Source: Terana coerulea
Taxonomy: Eukaryota > Basidiomycota > Agaricomycetes > Polyporales > Phanerochaetaceae
Length of the DNA: 64,000 bases
Assembly: GCA_024811115.1 (NCBI GenBank)
Contig: JAKOGH010000862.1
Span: forward strand, 62,001 to 126,000
Reading direction: 5' to 3'
Shown here: piece after piece, positions 23,650 through 35,882 of the stretch
How positions within the stretch are numbered: the first letter of the stretch is position 1
How the letters are laid out: each line of letters opens with the position of its first letter
Made by a program: the position numbers and the translations under genes
The notes under the pieces: generated by a model
Database searches by the model: none
What the model was told of the DNA's origin: nothing
Seen by the model: the letters and a program-made list of their open reading frames with translations, nothing else

Positions 23650-26600
23650 TCAGAACCCGTCTGCACAGCGGCACTGGCAGCTCGCCACCGCGCACGTCTC
23701 GTGCGCCCGCCCGCTCTCCTCGCCGTAGAACCACTCGAGGATGTGCGACGCGTGCCCGCCGTGCCTGCAGGACTGGCAGAAGACGAGGGCCTCGTCGAGC
23801 GTGTCTGCGGATGAGCCGCCGGAGAGGCGGTCACACGTCAGTTCGGCGAAACTCATCCGTCGGATGCAATGACGACACACCTTTCGCATGCGCGTGCGCG
23901 AGGTCGGCGTTGCGCGCGGCATCCTGGACGATGCTCAGCGTCATGAGACATATCGAGCACCTTGGAAGGGATTTCTCGCAGTGTGAGCAGCGTGTCGCCT
24001 ACGGACACCGACCCGACAGAAGAGAGGATCAGCTCTCAACCGAAGAAGGCGCGGTATACACACCCGACGGGCGACGGACTTACTCGGGCGTTGTTAGGCA
24101 GCGGCGGGCTCAGAGGCTTGTTGCAGTAGTGGCACCGCAGAATCATCTGCGGTGGCGTCCATCTGAACGGCAGGATCTCTGCATTCTGAATGGCTTCGTT
24201 CAGTATGCGACCGCGGTCGATGTCGAACTGGCACCGATGGTGGAACAACTTCCACTGGTCGAGCAGATCACGATACGCATCGAGCCAACGCTCCGTACGG
24301 GCCTCCTGAGCACGCGCGGGGTTCAAGGACGCAAGCATCGCCACCGTCTGGATGTCGCCCGAAGCGTCGAGGTACGCTTGCAGAATCTCCATTCCCTGCG
24401 GCACGAGCCCGCTAACGACCAAGCCTTCGATGTCGCCATAGTGCACGCAGCGGTCGAGCACCCGCCGCAGATACACCGACAGCTCTTTGTCGTTCAGAAA
24501 CTGGAGCGCGATTGCGAGGCGCTCGCGGAGGGGCAGGGCGTCTTCTTCAAGGACTTCGGTCCAGTCGTCGTTCACGTAAAGGTGCGTGAGCATCGCTCGG
24601 AGGTATGGATCTTGAAGGCGGACGACGAGCCGTTCACAGTGTTCTCGCAAGTCTGGGTTTCGGGTTCCCGATCCCGACGAGGTTAGAGCCGCCAGCATGC
24701 CCGACATCATGTGATGCGACTCATCTGAGAAAAAGTCAGTGAGCGAAAACTGAATGGATTTGTGCAAAGTACCTTTGCTACGCATAAGCACCTCAACAGC
24801 AGCACGATATTGCTTCGTGAAAGCCAACCAGCACGCTGCCTGCGTGTGTCGATGCTCCTTCTCCCACCTTCGCACAGCATGCGAGAGGTCGTCCTCCGCC
24901 AAGCTCCATGCGCACATGCACAGCGCCAGTTGTCTCTGAGGCAGCTTGCTCGTCTGCACCGCCGGTTTCCACGTCGTCTGGTTGGGCAGCTTCTCCGCGA
25001 GCAGCACCGCCACCGCGGCAGCGAACTCTTCTTGGGTGGTATCGGCACCAGGCTTATTGCGTCGTCCGTCGGCTTGACGCGAGCGCGAGCGGGTATGGTG
25101 CGTCTCATGCAGAAGAGCTGCTCCAGGGTTCGGGCTGAGGTCTAAAAGTAGACCGCGCTGGGACATTCTTGGGGTCGGATGCGCAGAGACGTGAGGACGG
25201 GATGGCCTAAACCCGTCCCAAACACCATAGATGCCCTGATAGGCGAAGTTATATCCATCAAGCGCAGATGGCGGTATGGACAGCAACTGCTGGATGTCTG
25301 CGTACAGGAGTCAGGTTTATGCACTCGAGCACAAAAATAGAGCACTGACGGTATATCCATAACCACACTTGGGACAGACCTGAACCATTGGATCCCTCCT
25401 GTACAAGTGACGAGTTGTGTATGGGCTGACGACCATAGATTTAGCTGAGTATTGCACGACCACACGCCACAACTTACCGAAACCAGCCCGTACCCTTCAA
25501 TTACACGTCTTCTCATGGTCATGGAGATATCCCCCTCAACGACATGCTGCATAGTTGCCTCAGCAGATTGCCCCCACATTGGAGACGACATTCTCGATCT
25601 TTTGAATGTCTTCGCCTTCCCAAGTGTTGACCTCAGCGCCGACCGAGCGGGCGACGGTGATGCATGAAGCCGCTTCGCCACGGCCCCATGATCAAAGTGC
25701 ATGTGGCGTGACCCAGCTGGACTATATGCGCGTATACCAACGCCAGGGCGAGTTGCGGCCAAGTTGGCTTGAGCCTTTGTGGCAGGTGGGAGCGCTGGAA
25801 ACCCATCCTCGTCACCCCTCCCAAAAGTCGCTGGTGTAATAGTGTGTCCGCGCCCTCGAGTGGGAATTTCCTCGGCTACGAGCTGCCGCTCCATGGAATA
25901 CGGCGTGGCATGTCGCTGCTCAGGTGGCGCTGCGACGTCGATCTCCCAGGGCTCGGGCGGTGGGTCGACTTCGTGGAAAGCAGGCATGACGGCGTACGAT
26001 CGCCCTATGCCTACAGCCAATTCACCGCGGACGCTCCACGGGTTGTGCACTGGTGTGTCGTGCACCGCGTAGAGCTCGAGGTCGCCTTCCCGGTTCACCA
26101 CCATCACGTCGGATGTGAGAGGGCATGTGTTTGCTGTCGGAACGAAGGCGAAGGAGGCAAGAGCTCTGCTAAAGGCCTTTGCTGTACATCTCGTTAGCAT
26201 ACAGGTGCTGGCGTATCATATATGCGACTTACTTCTGCGGGTGTTGGAAAGGACGAGTTGGTAAGGCAGTTTGGCGGTCTCAGCAGGTGCGACCGGAGCC
26301 GGAGCGGCGTTGGTACCAGTGGTAGACCAAGGGAGCATATTTGATGGATTGACCCATGACATCCGTATGGCCCTGGTAGAATTCGTCGAGTCCCGCGAGC
26401 GACTGCGATCCGGAGTCCTGCTTAGCGGAAGCTCTACCTGCTGCAGGTCCCAAAACCGCACATGGTTTGCTTCCTTCTCAAGCGTGGCGAGTAGACCCCT
26501 TCGAACTGGCGAGAACTCGACCGCAGTCAGCTGTGCATTAGTGCGCACCCTGGCACCGTCAGCGGAGGCGTCCTTCTCGGTGAACGTGAGTAGTGGATGC

Positions 26601-27435
26601 GAGAGTCGCCGTGCGTCCCAAATGGTCGCCACGCCGTCTCCGTAGCAGGCAATACGATGGGGGTCAAATGGGTCCGTGGCGATACCATGCACTTTGCTTG
26701 CAGCCGTAAGGACACTCGGCGTCGGCGTTCTCACATCGAAGAGACGTAGCCAGCGGTGGGATATTCCGGCCAGCAGTAAACTCGTGGATTGTGGCAAGAA
26801 CGAGACGGAAGTGACGACCTCGGTGGATGCAAGCTGCTGAAGAACTCGGGAATCCGTACGGGGCGCGACTTCTCCTCGCGGGATGATTGGCTGTAGGCGA
26901 GGTTGTGGTCCAACATTTGAGGGATGCTGACCTGGTGTCTTCACCGCTAACATGGGAGCTGCAGCCACAATATCCCACACAACCAGACTGGCGTCGCCTC
27001 TGACTTTGTCCAAGCCGACAGCAAGGTAGTTTGGGTCCGCGGAACAGAACGCTAGAGCGTTGCACGATCGAGAGTTGCGTACTGGGAGCGTGATAGACGG
27101 ACCACTTGACAAGGCCTGGTTCTTTGCTGACTTCGTTGCCTCTAGCCTCGTCAGGTCAACTTTTCCGCTCCCAAAACCTACTGCCACCAGATCATCGTAC
27201 GCAGGGTCAGGTGACCAAGCGACGCACTGCAGTGCTCGAGTGAATACCGCTTGCGCTGGACGTGCGGCAGCTGCTGTACCTTCATAAGATTTAGGTCTTG
27301 TTTAGACGTGACATGCTTGATCTCGGACGAGTCTACTGCCCATTCGTAGAGTGTGATTTGAGAACCGCCGCCGACCAAGAACTTGTTGTCCAACCTTGGA
27401 TGCCAGAGAAGGCTTTTCTCCGTCTGTACGACCAT
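23650..27435 (-). CDS. MIOS: GATOR2/SEA complex subunit MIOS (Sea4-like)
   Basis: WD40-plus-zinc-ribbon protein of the SEA/GATOR complex at the vacuole, which relays amino-acid status to TORC1. ATG at 27435 gives MVVQTEKSLLWHPRLDNKFL. A 53-bp intron follows, then CVAWSPDPAYDDLVAVGFGS. WD40 repeats occupy the N-terminal third (ALAFCSADPNYLAVGLDK, LLAGISHRWLRLFDVR, IATDPFDPHRIACYGDG). The middle holds a helical alpha-solenoid (YVNDDWTEVLEEDALPLRER, LDRCVHYGDIEGLVVSG). The C-terminus carries Cys/His pairs: CHYCNKPLSPP, CSHCEKSLPRCSICL, then FCQSCRHGGHASHILEWFY and CAVASCQCRC before the stop at 23650. Domain order and zinc pattern match MIOS rather than Sea2/WDR59. It shares a 565-bp divergent promoter region with the next gene. 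No frame break found. Confidence 0.9.
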
Positions 27436-27999
27436 ACCGACGTGTGCTTATCGAGCAGAAGAATTATGGGAAGATGGTAGACATGACTGCAAGTTCAAGA
27501 GTTAACCTGCATTGATAGCAGGTAGGACGTGCACAAGAGGTAGAGTAAGCGCACGACAGTCACAGACGCATACACGCAGCGCGAGTAAACAAGCAAGTAA
27601 ACGGCCGTTACAATGACAGTAAGTCCAGTTAGTGAGTGTAGTCAGTAAGTGCAGTGAGCAAGTGGAGCGAGTAAGTGTAGTCAGTAAGTGCAGTAAGTAG
27701 CGTGGGTAAGCGCAGAATCTCCCACGATCATTGCACCGTTACGTCATTTGAAACTGAGTTAGATTCCGCTCGCACGGTTGGCTGACTTGCGGCCGACCTG
27801 CTCTTCTCCCTCGCACTTCACATTCATCTTTCAGCATCTTGGTCTAGTCCCCTGAGATTCTGGTGCCGGCTCACCGCTGAACAGTGTCCAACGCCGTCCG
27901 GGACCTTGTACGTGCAACCCGGCGGATCTGAGATTCAAAATTTACCACGCTTCATCAGACTCGGGGCACAAACAGGACCCAAATCTTGTGGACAGCCGG
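27436..27999. promoter_or_regulatory. Shared divergent promoter region
   Basis: Separates the start codons of MIOS (minus) and the Arg/Asp-rich gene (plus). It contains the imperfect repeat at 27635-27710. No TATA box stands out. Confidence 0.4.
27635..27710. repeat. Imperfect tandem repeat rich in AGTAAGTG
   Basis: The string AGTGTAGTCAGTAAGTGCAG occurs twice, starting at 27635 and 27674, about 39 bp apart. Related AGTAAGT/AGTGAG words fill the gap and flanks. Confidence 0.6.
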
Positions 28000-30900
28000 A
28001 TGTCGACAAGGCAAAACAAGAAACGAAAAGGCCGCGGGAATGTAATAAACCGTGAACGCACTGTCACCACTCTTACAGAAGGCTCAGAGGGGTCGTTTAC
28101 CATACCGCCGGAAGAAAACCTCGTTTCATCGCCTTTCTCGGTAGCCTCCACAGCCACCAACGTCTCGGCTATTTCTCCAAGCTTTCCCCTCGCCCCCAGC
28201 TTTCCCTCCTTTCCCTACAACTATCTCTCGCCAATGTCTAGTACAAGCTCCGGACCCCTGTTCAACCAACCTTCGACCCCTGCACACTTCTACCCTTCCT
28301 ATCCTCTTCCACCAGGACAGAACGATCTAGAGATCCTCGAACGCTTGAAGGAGACGATCAAGAATGGACAGCACGACTGCTTCACCCCCACTCCTAGGCC
28401 AGCCGCTTTGGCGAGTATCTACCTTGGTCCTCACACAGTCTCTCAGGTGCCACCTCACCCGGAACAAGTGCCTCCGGGCTATACTCTTTCCTACTCACGA
28501 ATGGACGAAGGAAGACGTACATCGCCGGGTGAAAACAGGGCTGGTTCGCGGAAAATTGACATCGTAAGCACTCTGCACATCATATCTATTCATTCCATTT
28601 TCCTTGGGATTTGCTATGCAAATGGCTGCTAACATGAGTCTCCGAACCGCAGACAACTTCGGGCGAAATCGGTGCCATAGGCGACCCTGGGAATAAGTCT
28701 GCAGACATGGATCCACCTGGTCTGAACACTCCTCTAAGCGCTGCACATTCCGAGAACAATCCCCGGCAGGGACCGTCGACCTATGGCCAAGGGATGAGTC
28801 GGACAGCCACGGAGAAAACGCTTGATGAACCTTCACATACATCTAAGGGTACAGGGCAGCTCTCTGCCTCGAAGTCTACGCCGTACGACAGCAAGGAACA
28901 CCTAAGGCCCAAGGATCTTCAGCCCAGGGACAAGGCGCCGTCACAAGATGAAAAGAGGTACGATGCAGACAGGAATAGTCACACCGGCAGGCCGCCTCTG
29001 GACTCTCGTCTGAATGATGCTAGGCCTGGTGAACGCTACTCAAGGGATATTGACCGAGAGAAGGATAGAGAGCGCGATAGGGATCCGAGAGATCGTGACT
29101 GGGAGCGCGAACGCAGAGGTACCGACTTCACGAGTCGGTATGTCAGAGACGATCGTCGGGACGACAGGTTCAGGCAGAGTGATGACCGGCGACCACCTCC
29201 TGGTGAGCGGTATCACGATTCAAGACCTCTTAACGACCGCATTGCCCCTCCTGATTCGCGCGCGCCACGTCCGCTGGGTGAGGAGCGCTCTTTCGAGTCA
29301 CGTATCCAGCGGCCTTCCAACGAAGATCGTCCTCCTACCGACTCTCGAGGCCCTCCGCGTGTAGTAGGTGAAGAACGGCCACTCGATTCTCGCTTTTCTC
29401 GTCCCGCAGGTGAAGACCGATCTCTGGACTCTCGAATGGCACCTAGGCCTGTTGGCGCAGACAGGTTGTATCTCGATGACCGTGACACTCGGGAACGGCA
29501 ATCTAGGCCCCCGGGCGATGACCGTCGTCCTCTGCCACCACCATCTGAGGACCGACTAGCGAAACCCGTCTCAATTGATGACCGGCGAGCCATGCCTCCA
29601 CCTGAACGAAGCGCGAGGCCGGCTGATGATAGACGTCTCCCTCCACCAACTAGTGATAGACAGACAAAGCCCCTGTCTCCCGGTGACCACAGGCCTACCA
29701 CCACTACTGGAGATCGATCCGCTCGACCTCCAGTTCCGGACGAGCATCGTGCTCCTCCGCCTTCACCTCACACCAGACCTCTGGCACCATCTTCAGCAGC
29801 AGGCGTAGCTGGTGATCGTGGTGTAAGGCCTCCAGAAGATCGCCGGCCTCTTGCAGCTTCATCATCCACCACGGCTCGACAAGCAACTGTGGATGATCGC
29901 CGTCCCGTTGCGCCTTCTGCTGTAGTCCTAGGTGCTACCTCTAGTGATTCTCGTCCTGCTTTGAATGGCTCCCGAGCGCAGGATGATCGACTCCGCGCTC
30001 CTGCGCCTTCGGATGACAGAGTAGCTCGTCAACCATCACTTCAAGAGAGACTGAGTGTCAGACCTGGAGAGCAACCACCCGTCGCCCGTGTGGACCGCCC
30101 TCCTGTCAATGAGCGAATTCCTATTCCCACTGTGGAAGACCGTGCGACTCGCCCACTGCCAGAGTCAGTACCCTTGCGACCCTCGGAAACTACTGCTGCC
30201 TCTACACGACCTGGTGATTTACGCCCCGCTACCGCTGACAATCGCGGACCACCGCCCGATCGTCTTTCTCGTCCCGAAGATCGTGGACGTCCTGGCGATC
30301 GCTTTGCTCGCAGTCCACCGCCTCCACGTGACCGCTCAGCTGGCTCTACTGCACAACCTTCAAGGTACACCTACGACAAAGCTCGTCCTACGCCTGCTGC
30401 TCGTGACGACGGTCCTCCCCGGAGCTTCAGGCCGCGTGATAATACAGTGTCGCCCAGGAGAGGCGAGTACCGTCCTGGGGATCGCCCAACATATCCAGAC
30501 AGATATGAAAGGGACAGATCCAGGGAGCGTCGTCCAGACTCTATGGACATTGATCCCCCGCGGTTCGGCGACCGCCCTCCCGCCAACTATCGCAGACCCT
30601 CCCCAGCACCGTACACTCGTGATAGAGCTTGGGATGAGCCTTACCCTGAAGAACCCGTGCGTCGCCATCCGGCTGATGCGCCTCCGCCCTCGACCTTTGG
30701 GCGAGACTGGCGAGATGAGGATCGTGCTGGCCCACCAGGTGCGCCCTATGACGACTGGGAGCGGGAAAGGCGCGAATGGGAACGAAACCGCCCCGTACCG
30801 CCCTTGGACCGCGACCGCGACTACGACAGGGATAGGGAACCACGGTACGAGGAACGCGCACCACCATTGCCACCGCCTGGTTGGGAAACGAGAGAAGAGC

Positions 30901-31520
30901 GCGACCGCCGCGTGTCGGGCAGCTTCCCGCCTGCGCCTTCGTCTCTGCCTCCTGCCGAGCTGCCGCCTTCGCGCTCGTTCGACTCTCGCCCTTTGAGCGC
31001 GCGCTTGACAGACGGTTACCCTCCGCCGCCTGAAGACCGGGATCGAGACCGACCGCCGTACGAGCGTCCTAGGTTTCCTCCTGCCCTGGACGCCAGTCCC
31101 GTTGGATACAACAGAGTACGCCCTCGGAGCCCCAGCCCGCTTCGTCGCCCAGGTGCACCGATAGACGACGCACGACCGCCGTTGAAGAGGCCCAGAGACG
31201 ACGCCTATCCACCCTCGGGATATTATCCGCCTAGCGGCTCTGTTGACTCTAATCGGGACTATCCTCCGCCCGCACGGTTGCGGAGTCCACCGCCAGGGCC
31301 GCCTGGCGGATACTACAACGACACAAGGGACTATCCGCGTGGTGTGAGTCCCGCTGGAAGCATCAGGGACCGCGAGAGAGACTTCGAAAGGGATGGGTAC
31401 CCGCCTTATGACAGGAGGGACCCGCCACCACTTGGTAGGATGCCCCCACCACGCTCTCCGCCTCCGTTCAACAGAGGCCCATATGGCCGAGACGACAGGC
31501 GGTACCCTGCGAGACCTTGA
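28000..31520 (+). CDS. Long disordered Arg/Asp/Pro-rich protein
   Basis: No catalytic domain recognised. ATG at 28000 gives MSTRQNKKRKGRGNVINRER. The first exon (to 28563) carries a more ordinary segment (QNDLEILERLKETIKNGQHD) that may be the conserved part. After an 89-bp intron the remaining 950 or so residues are low complexity. First come RDxDRE runs, then repeated blocks of the type RPxGEDRPLDSR and DDRRPxPPP between about 29220 and 30030, then a Pro/Arg/Tyr-rich end (DRRYPARP, stop at 31520). Such RD/RS-like composition is common in RNA-processing factors, so a nuclear RNA-related role is an inference. Several shadow frames on both strands arise from the biased composition and are not genes. 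Confidence 0.8.
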
Positions 31521-31973
31521 ATGTATCTTCATATGTGAGCCCATCTATCTACGTCCCTATCACGCACCTGTCTCATGCGTTTTCTCCGCAAACACAGTGG
31601 TTGTAAGACTTACTTTGCAGTGCTCAATGTATATACATCTTGTCGAACGATATTCCTGCAAACAACAGTGCTTGCTTAGTACATCTGCTTCATGTCACTT
31701 ATGTCCTAAGCCCTAAAATATATGTTTGTGCACGAGTACCTCGATCCGCTTTCATATGCACCTGCCTGCAGAGGTCGAGGCAAGAGGCCGAATTGCGAGC
31801 GGTCCGATTCGCTACGGCTCCGCTGGTCTGCAGCCGCGCGCCCGAGCCGAACCAAGCGTCTACGAACATTTAGGGCCTAGGCCGCCTCAAACTTTCCAGT
31901 CGCGCTTGACTCGTCCCGCCATCCTCAGCGTTCCCTCTTACCTCCACGTCGTTCATTTTCCTTCGTGTACGGG
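31521..31973. other. Intergenic region
   Basis: 3' UTR of the disordered-protein gene and promoter of GGC1. No gene seen. Confidence 0.5.
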
Positions 31974-33209
31974 ATGTCGCCAACGGTGAACGTGAAGGGC
32001 GCAGAGTCGGGCACTGCCCGCGTTCTCGGCTCTGGCATGTCGGGTGCGTTTTGACATACATGCATACAGCCAGGCTCACTGAACAATGTGTGCAGGTGTC
32101 GCGGAGCTGATTGTGTTTCATCCTGTGGACACTATTGCGAAGCGGCTCATGAGCAACAAGTCGAACGTGAGTCTGGATATTTTTGGAAATACGTGGCGTG
32201 CGCTGAACTTGGCCCCGTAGGTGTCCTGGTCGACGATTTCCCCGGTCATCTTCAGGGAACATGCGGCTGCTCCTCTCGGCAAGAGGCTTCTCTCTCTGTT
32301 CCCAGGCCTCGGCTATGCTGCCGGTTACAAGGTCACCCAGCGTATCTACAAGTACGGCGGCCAGCCATACTTCAACGACTTCATCACGAAGAACTACAAG
32401 ACGCAGTTCACGAACACGTTTGGTGAGAGGAAGGGCAAGCTGATGACCCAGGCGTTGGCGGGAAGGTGTGTGACTTCCGCTCTGTTCAAACTACTTACTC
32501 ACGCTTCGCTTCGCTGGCTAGTGCGACTGGTATTGGTGAAGTGGTGCGCCCCATGGATTGCGCGTCATCGTCCGAACACGTATACTAACACGCGTTATTT
32601 GCGGCTGGCTAGGTCCTTTTGCCATTGGACGCCCTCAAGATCAAGCGGCAAGTGAACCCAGAAGCCTTCCGTGGCCGAGGAGTTGTGCGGATCTTTCTCG
32701 AGGAGGGCACGACACTCTACCGTGGTTGGGGCTGGACCATGGCGCGGAATGCGCCTGGAAGCTTTGCGGTATGCTCATTCAACTTCCCCGGCTCTCCTCG
32801 GTACTGAGAGGTTTCGTTAGCTCTTTGGTGCATCTGCCATGACGAAGGATTACCTGTTTGGCCTGAGTGATTACCACAAGGCGACGTGGGGCCAGAACTT
32901 CGTTGCGTCTATTTTTGGCGCTGTCGCGTCTATCACTGTCGCTGCGCCGCTGGACACTGTCAAGACACGTATCCAGAACGCCAACTTCGAGCACAAGGTC
33001 AGCGGCGTGACCGTCATCAAGGAGCTGGTCAAGAACGAAGGTCCTCTTGCTCTGTTCAAGGGCCTGACACCAAAGGTGAACTATCTACGTCCGCTTCTTG
33101 CAAGGCTTGTATTGACTTGCCACGACAGATCTTGGTGGTTGGCCCGAAGTTGGTCTTCAGCTACACCCTGGCCCAGTCATTGATTCCCATGTTCGCCCAA
33201 TATGTCTAA
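31974..33209 (+). CDS. GGC1: Mitochondrial GTP/GDP carrier
   Basis: Inner-membrane exchanger of matrix GDP for cytosolic GTP, linked in yeast to iron homeostasis and mtDNA maintenance. ATG at 31974 gives MSPTVNVKGAESGTARVLGS. All three mitochondrial-carrier signatures are present: HPVDTIAKR, LPLDALKIKRQ and APLDTVKTR. GGC1-specific blocks are LFPGLGYAAGYKV, YKYGGQPYFNDF, LYRGWGWTMARNAPGSFA and FKGLTPK, and the end is VVGPKLVFSYTLAQSLIP. Introns follow GSGMS, MSNKSN, QALAG, GIGEVV, the GSFA region and GLTPK. One exon near 32521 is only about 22 nt (ATGIGEV). No frame break. The match to yeast Ggc1 extends over the whole length. Confidence 0.95.
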
Positions 33210-35212
33210 AGACGTTCGTCCGAGGGGTCGCCATAGAGTCGCATATTCACCACCCCCTTGCTCCGCCATCCAGCTCTCATGTCATACCTTACAGATCCAC
33301 CTATGCTCAAGAGGTCACCAAAAGTACTTCGTAATGCTGTCATTTCACGCACATCTCACCACTCACTACGCTCTGTCACGTCGTTTACTGCATTTATCTT
33401 ATAGACCATGGATTTTCGCTACTTCAGAACCGCTGTGAAATGACCAACGGTTGGTTTTCGAACAAGTTGTGAGGTGATAGTTATGTATTCAGCACGGCGG
33501 GACTCACTGGAAGCAGGCGCCGCCGCCAAGCCTTGCGATCAAAAGTCCACGGGGTCTTGGTAGGACTCCAAGCAAGAGACTGATGGCACCTCTCCACGGC
33601 TCCAGCATGTTGCACCACGACATCGAGGTTGAAATGAACAGTCACCAGCTTTCCTACCCTTCCCTAGCCTCCGCACGTAGAGTGAAGCTTGCAGTCGCTT
33701 TCCTTCCAATTTTCGCAATTTCTCTGAAGGTAAGCAACTGTTTGTAGATTGATTCATGAGCGCTGGGTGCTGACGGCGACTTGTCTAGAGTGTCCGCAGG
33801 CTGGTCGCGTCGATCAGCCTGGGTACAGCGACTCGCAGCACACTCAGGGCTAGACGCACAGGGGACGGTGCCGTCGTCTGTTTCGCAGTCCGTTGTGGTT
33901 TCAGATGAAGAGCCGAAGCGAGCGCAGGACAGCGCCCTTGCTCGCCGCACGGACAGGAACGCCGCGGTGACCCTGCACGTAGCCGGTGTCATCCCAGAGG
34001 TTCCTCAAAACGGGTACCTTGCATCTTGTCCAAGATAAGACTTGCCTGGCCGTACGTCGCACGTAGTTCCGGCTCAAGACCCTCGCCAGTGGACTGCCGT
34101 GGCCCATGTTTGGTTGTCTGCATCTTCTAAATGTTCGTCTTCACACCGTCCCCAAACTTGGACCTGTACCGCACTCTCATAGGATGTCAGAGCACACAGT
34201 GCGTCCTGGCGAGTCCGAGTACCCCTCGTTCGTTTGGTGGCGTGTGTCTCTGGAAAGCGGCCAAAAGCGGCACGTTTCCCGTAACGAGGCATCGCCTTGC
34301 TTCGTCCGTACCAGATCCATGGGTTTAGCCACGCAGGCCAGTGTCCCGTCGTATTGCGCTCACACGGGTAGACGCAGGGCAGGCTGACCGGTCACCATGA
34401 GCCACGTTAGCCGGAGCCGTTGTTTATGTGCCTAAATTGCGGTGCCTGCCCAGCGCACCGCTACCGTCATTGCGTGAGTCCCAAGCCCGCCCACTTTCAC
34501 ACCGTCATCCTCAAACAAGGCAACTGCCTCCGTTACCCAGAGCTACTATATGAACTTGACAGAACCTTAAATCACGGAACACTGGGTCTGGATCACTCGG
34601 CAGGCGGTCCAAAGCCATGTATGCCGAACGTATAATTCCAAGTCTCAGCTACGGCAAGTTTCAATTATATAGGGTAGCCAGGCTTCAACGCTCACGAAAG
34701 CCTCCTTCAGCAGTCGTATCTATCTACCATTCGTCGTAACGAGTTTCAGGCAAGAACGCTACGGAATTGTTGGGTAATGTCAAGCGGAGATGCGCTGTCC
34801 ATCGGTTTCACTTTCGGGCAGCGCGCCGTCATATCCAGACATCCGCCCTTGTCAGCTCGTTTCCGTCTGGACAGCCCGCACTTGCCTGAACGGCATTGCC
34901 GGTCCCAGAGGTCGACACTGAAGACCGACGGCAGCCGCATGCCGCTTCCTCGGAAACGACGGGCGGGGACGTCCCCCTGCTATCCGGTCCTCAGGCAATA
35001 CACTAAGGTGCCTGGTTTGATATTCCGCCTCCTACGCTCGAAATACCCGGGAATACCGGTCGCATTTCGTGCTCTCATGCGCGGACAGCGTGTCCTAGGA
35101 TCAGCTCTGTACCTGTACAGAAACGGCGGATTCATACCGTGACATCATTCCTTGAAGGGCTGGAAGAGGACATCGGTATGAAGCAATTCCAAATAACCGA
35201 CACTCGCGCAGG
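33210..35212. other. Gene-poor 2-kb region
   Basis: Only short, mutually overlapping open frames are found on both strands, with no family resemblance and no matching splice structure. It may contain regulatory or decayed sequence. Confidence 0.4.
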
Positions 35213-35220
35213 TATAAAAG
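35213..35220 (+). promoter_or_regulatory. TATA box of the small secreted protein gene
   Basis: TATAAAAG lies 152 bp upstream of the start codon. Part of that distance is a likely 5' UTR intron (35310-35364), so the mature leader would be short. Confidence 0.6.
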
Positions 35221-35364
35221 GCCTGTGGGCCATTGCACTAAATTCCAGCAGCGAACAGCAGCAACCAAGTACTCTCTGGACCACCTCATCTAACACTTTC
35301 ACAGTCGACGTATGTACTTGCCTTCATCGCATCCATCGCGCTTACTCACTCCCGCCATCTTCAG

Positions 35365-35652
35365 ATGAAGCTCGCTATCCTCGCTGCCATTGCTACCTCC
35401 GCCAGCCTCGTCGCTGCCGTACCCTCTTCATCGAAGGGAGCGCGCTGCGCGGTCATCGTTATTTCGTCCGAGAGCACGAAGATCCCCTTCGACTTCGAGG
35501 AATTCGTCCCCTGCTCTAACTGTGTCATTGGTAGCACAGAGCAGTCCTTCACCATCGGCACTACTCAGTTCGTGATAGCTCCTGGCGTAAGTATTTATTC
35601 TCTGCCACCGCCGGCCAAAAGCTTATGTTTTCTCCAACAGGTCTGCCCTTGA
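35365..35652 (+). CDS. Small secreted cysteine-containing protein
   Basis: About 77 residues. A clear signal peptide (MKLAILAAIATSASLVAAVP) is followed by a mature part with four cysteines: GARCAVIV, VPCSNCVIG and a final GVCP. The coding region has two exons, 35365-35586 and 35641-35652; the second encodes only Val-Cys-Pro-stop. The 54-bp intron has GTAAGT and CAACAG ends. A second intron probably sits in the 5' UTR and ends directly before the ATG (GTATGT at 35310, TTCAG at 35364). The TATA box, tiny size and secretion signal suggest a strongly transcribed secreted or effector-like protein. No family recognised. Confidence 0.75.
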   Translation: MKLAILAAIATSASLVAAVPSSSKGARCAVIVISSESTKIPFDFEEFVPCSNCVIGSTEQSFTIGTTQFVIAPGVSIYSLPPPAKSLCFLQQVCP

Positions 35653-35882
35653 TTCCGTCCTACCTCTTTATTTCTGTAATTTATGCGCGTCATGTTATCT
35701 ACGGGTATTTGGGTTCACGGTGTCGAATAAAGGATAGCTCGCGGTTGATATCAGGGCCCACAACTTAAGAGATACGATGGTAATCCTGAACTATGATGAA
35801 ACTATTACAGCTCACTCTAAACATCACCCGTATCTGCACCTATATCACCTTTTTCATTTCCCTCGAGATCAGCACCCTCCGC

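Noticed and set aside
30055..31544. Long frames on both strands inside the Arg/Asp-rich gene
   Set aside because: Shadows caused by the biased RD/P codon composition of the real frame.
34777..35142. 121-codon plus-strand frame upstream of the small secreted protein
   Set aside because: No family resemblance, no signal peptide and no supporting splice sites.
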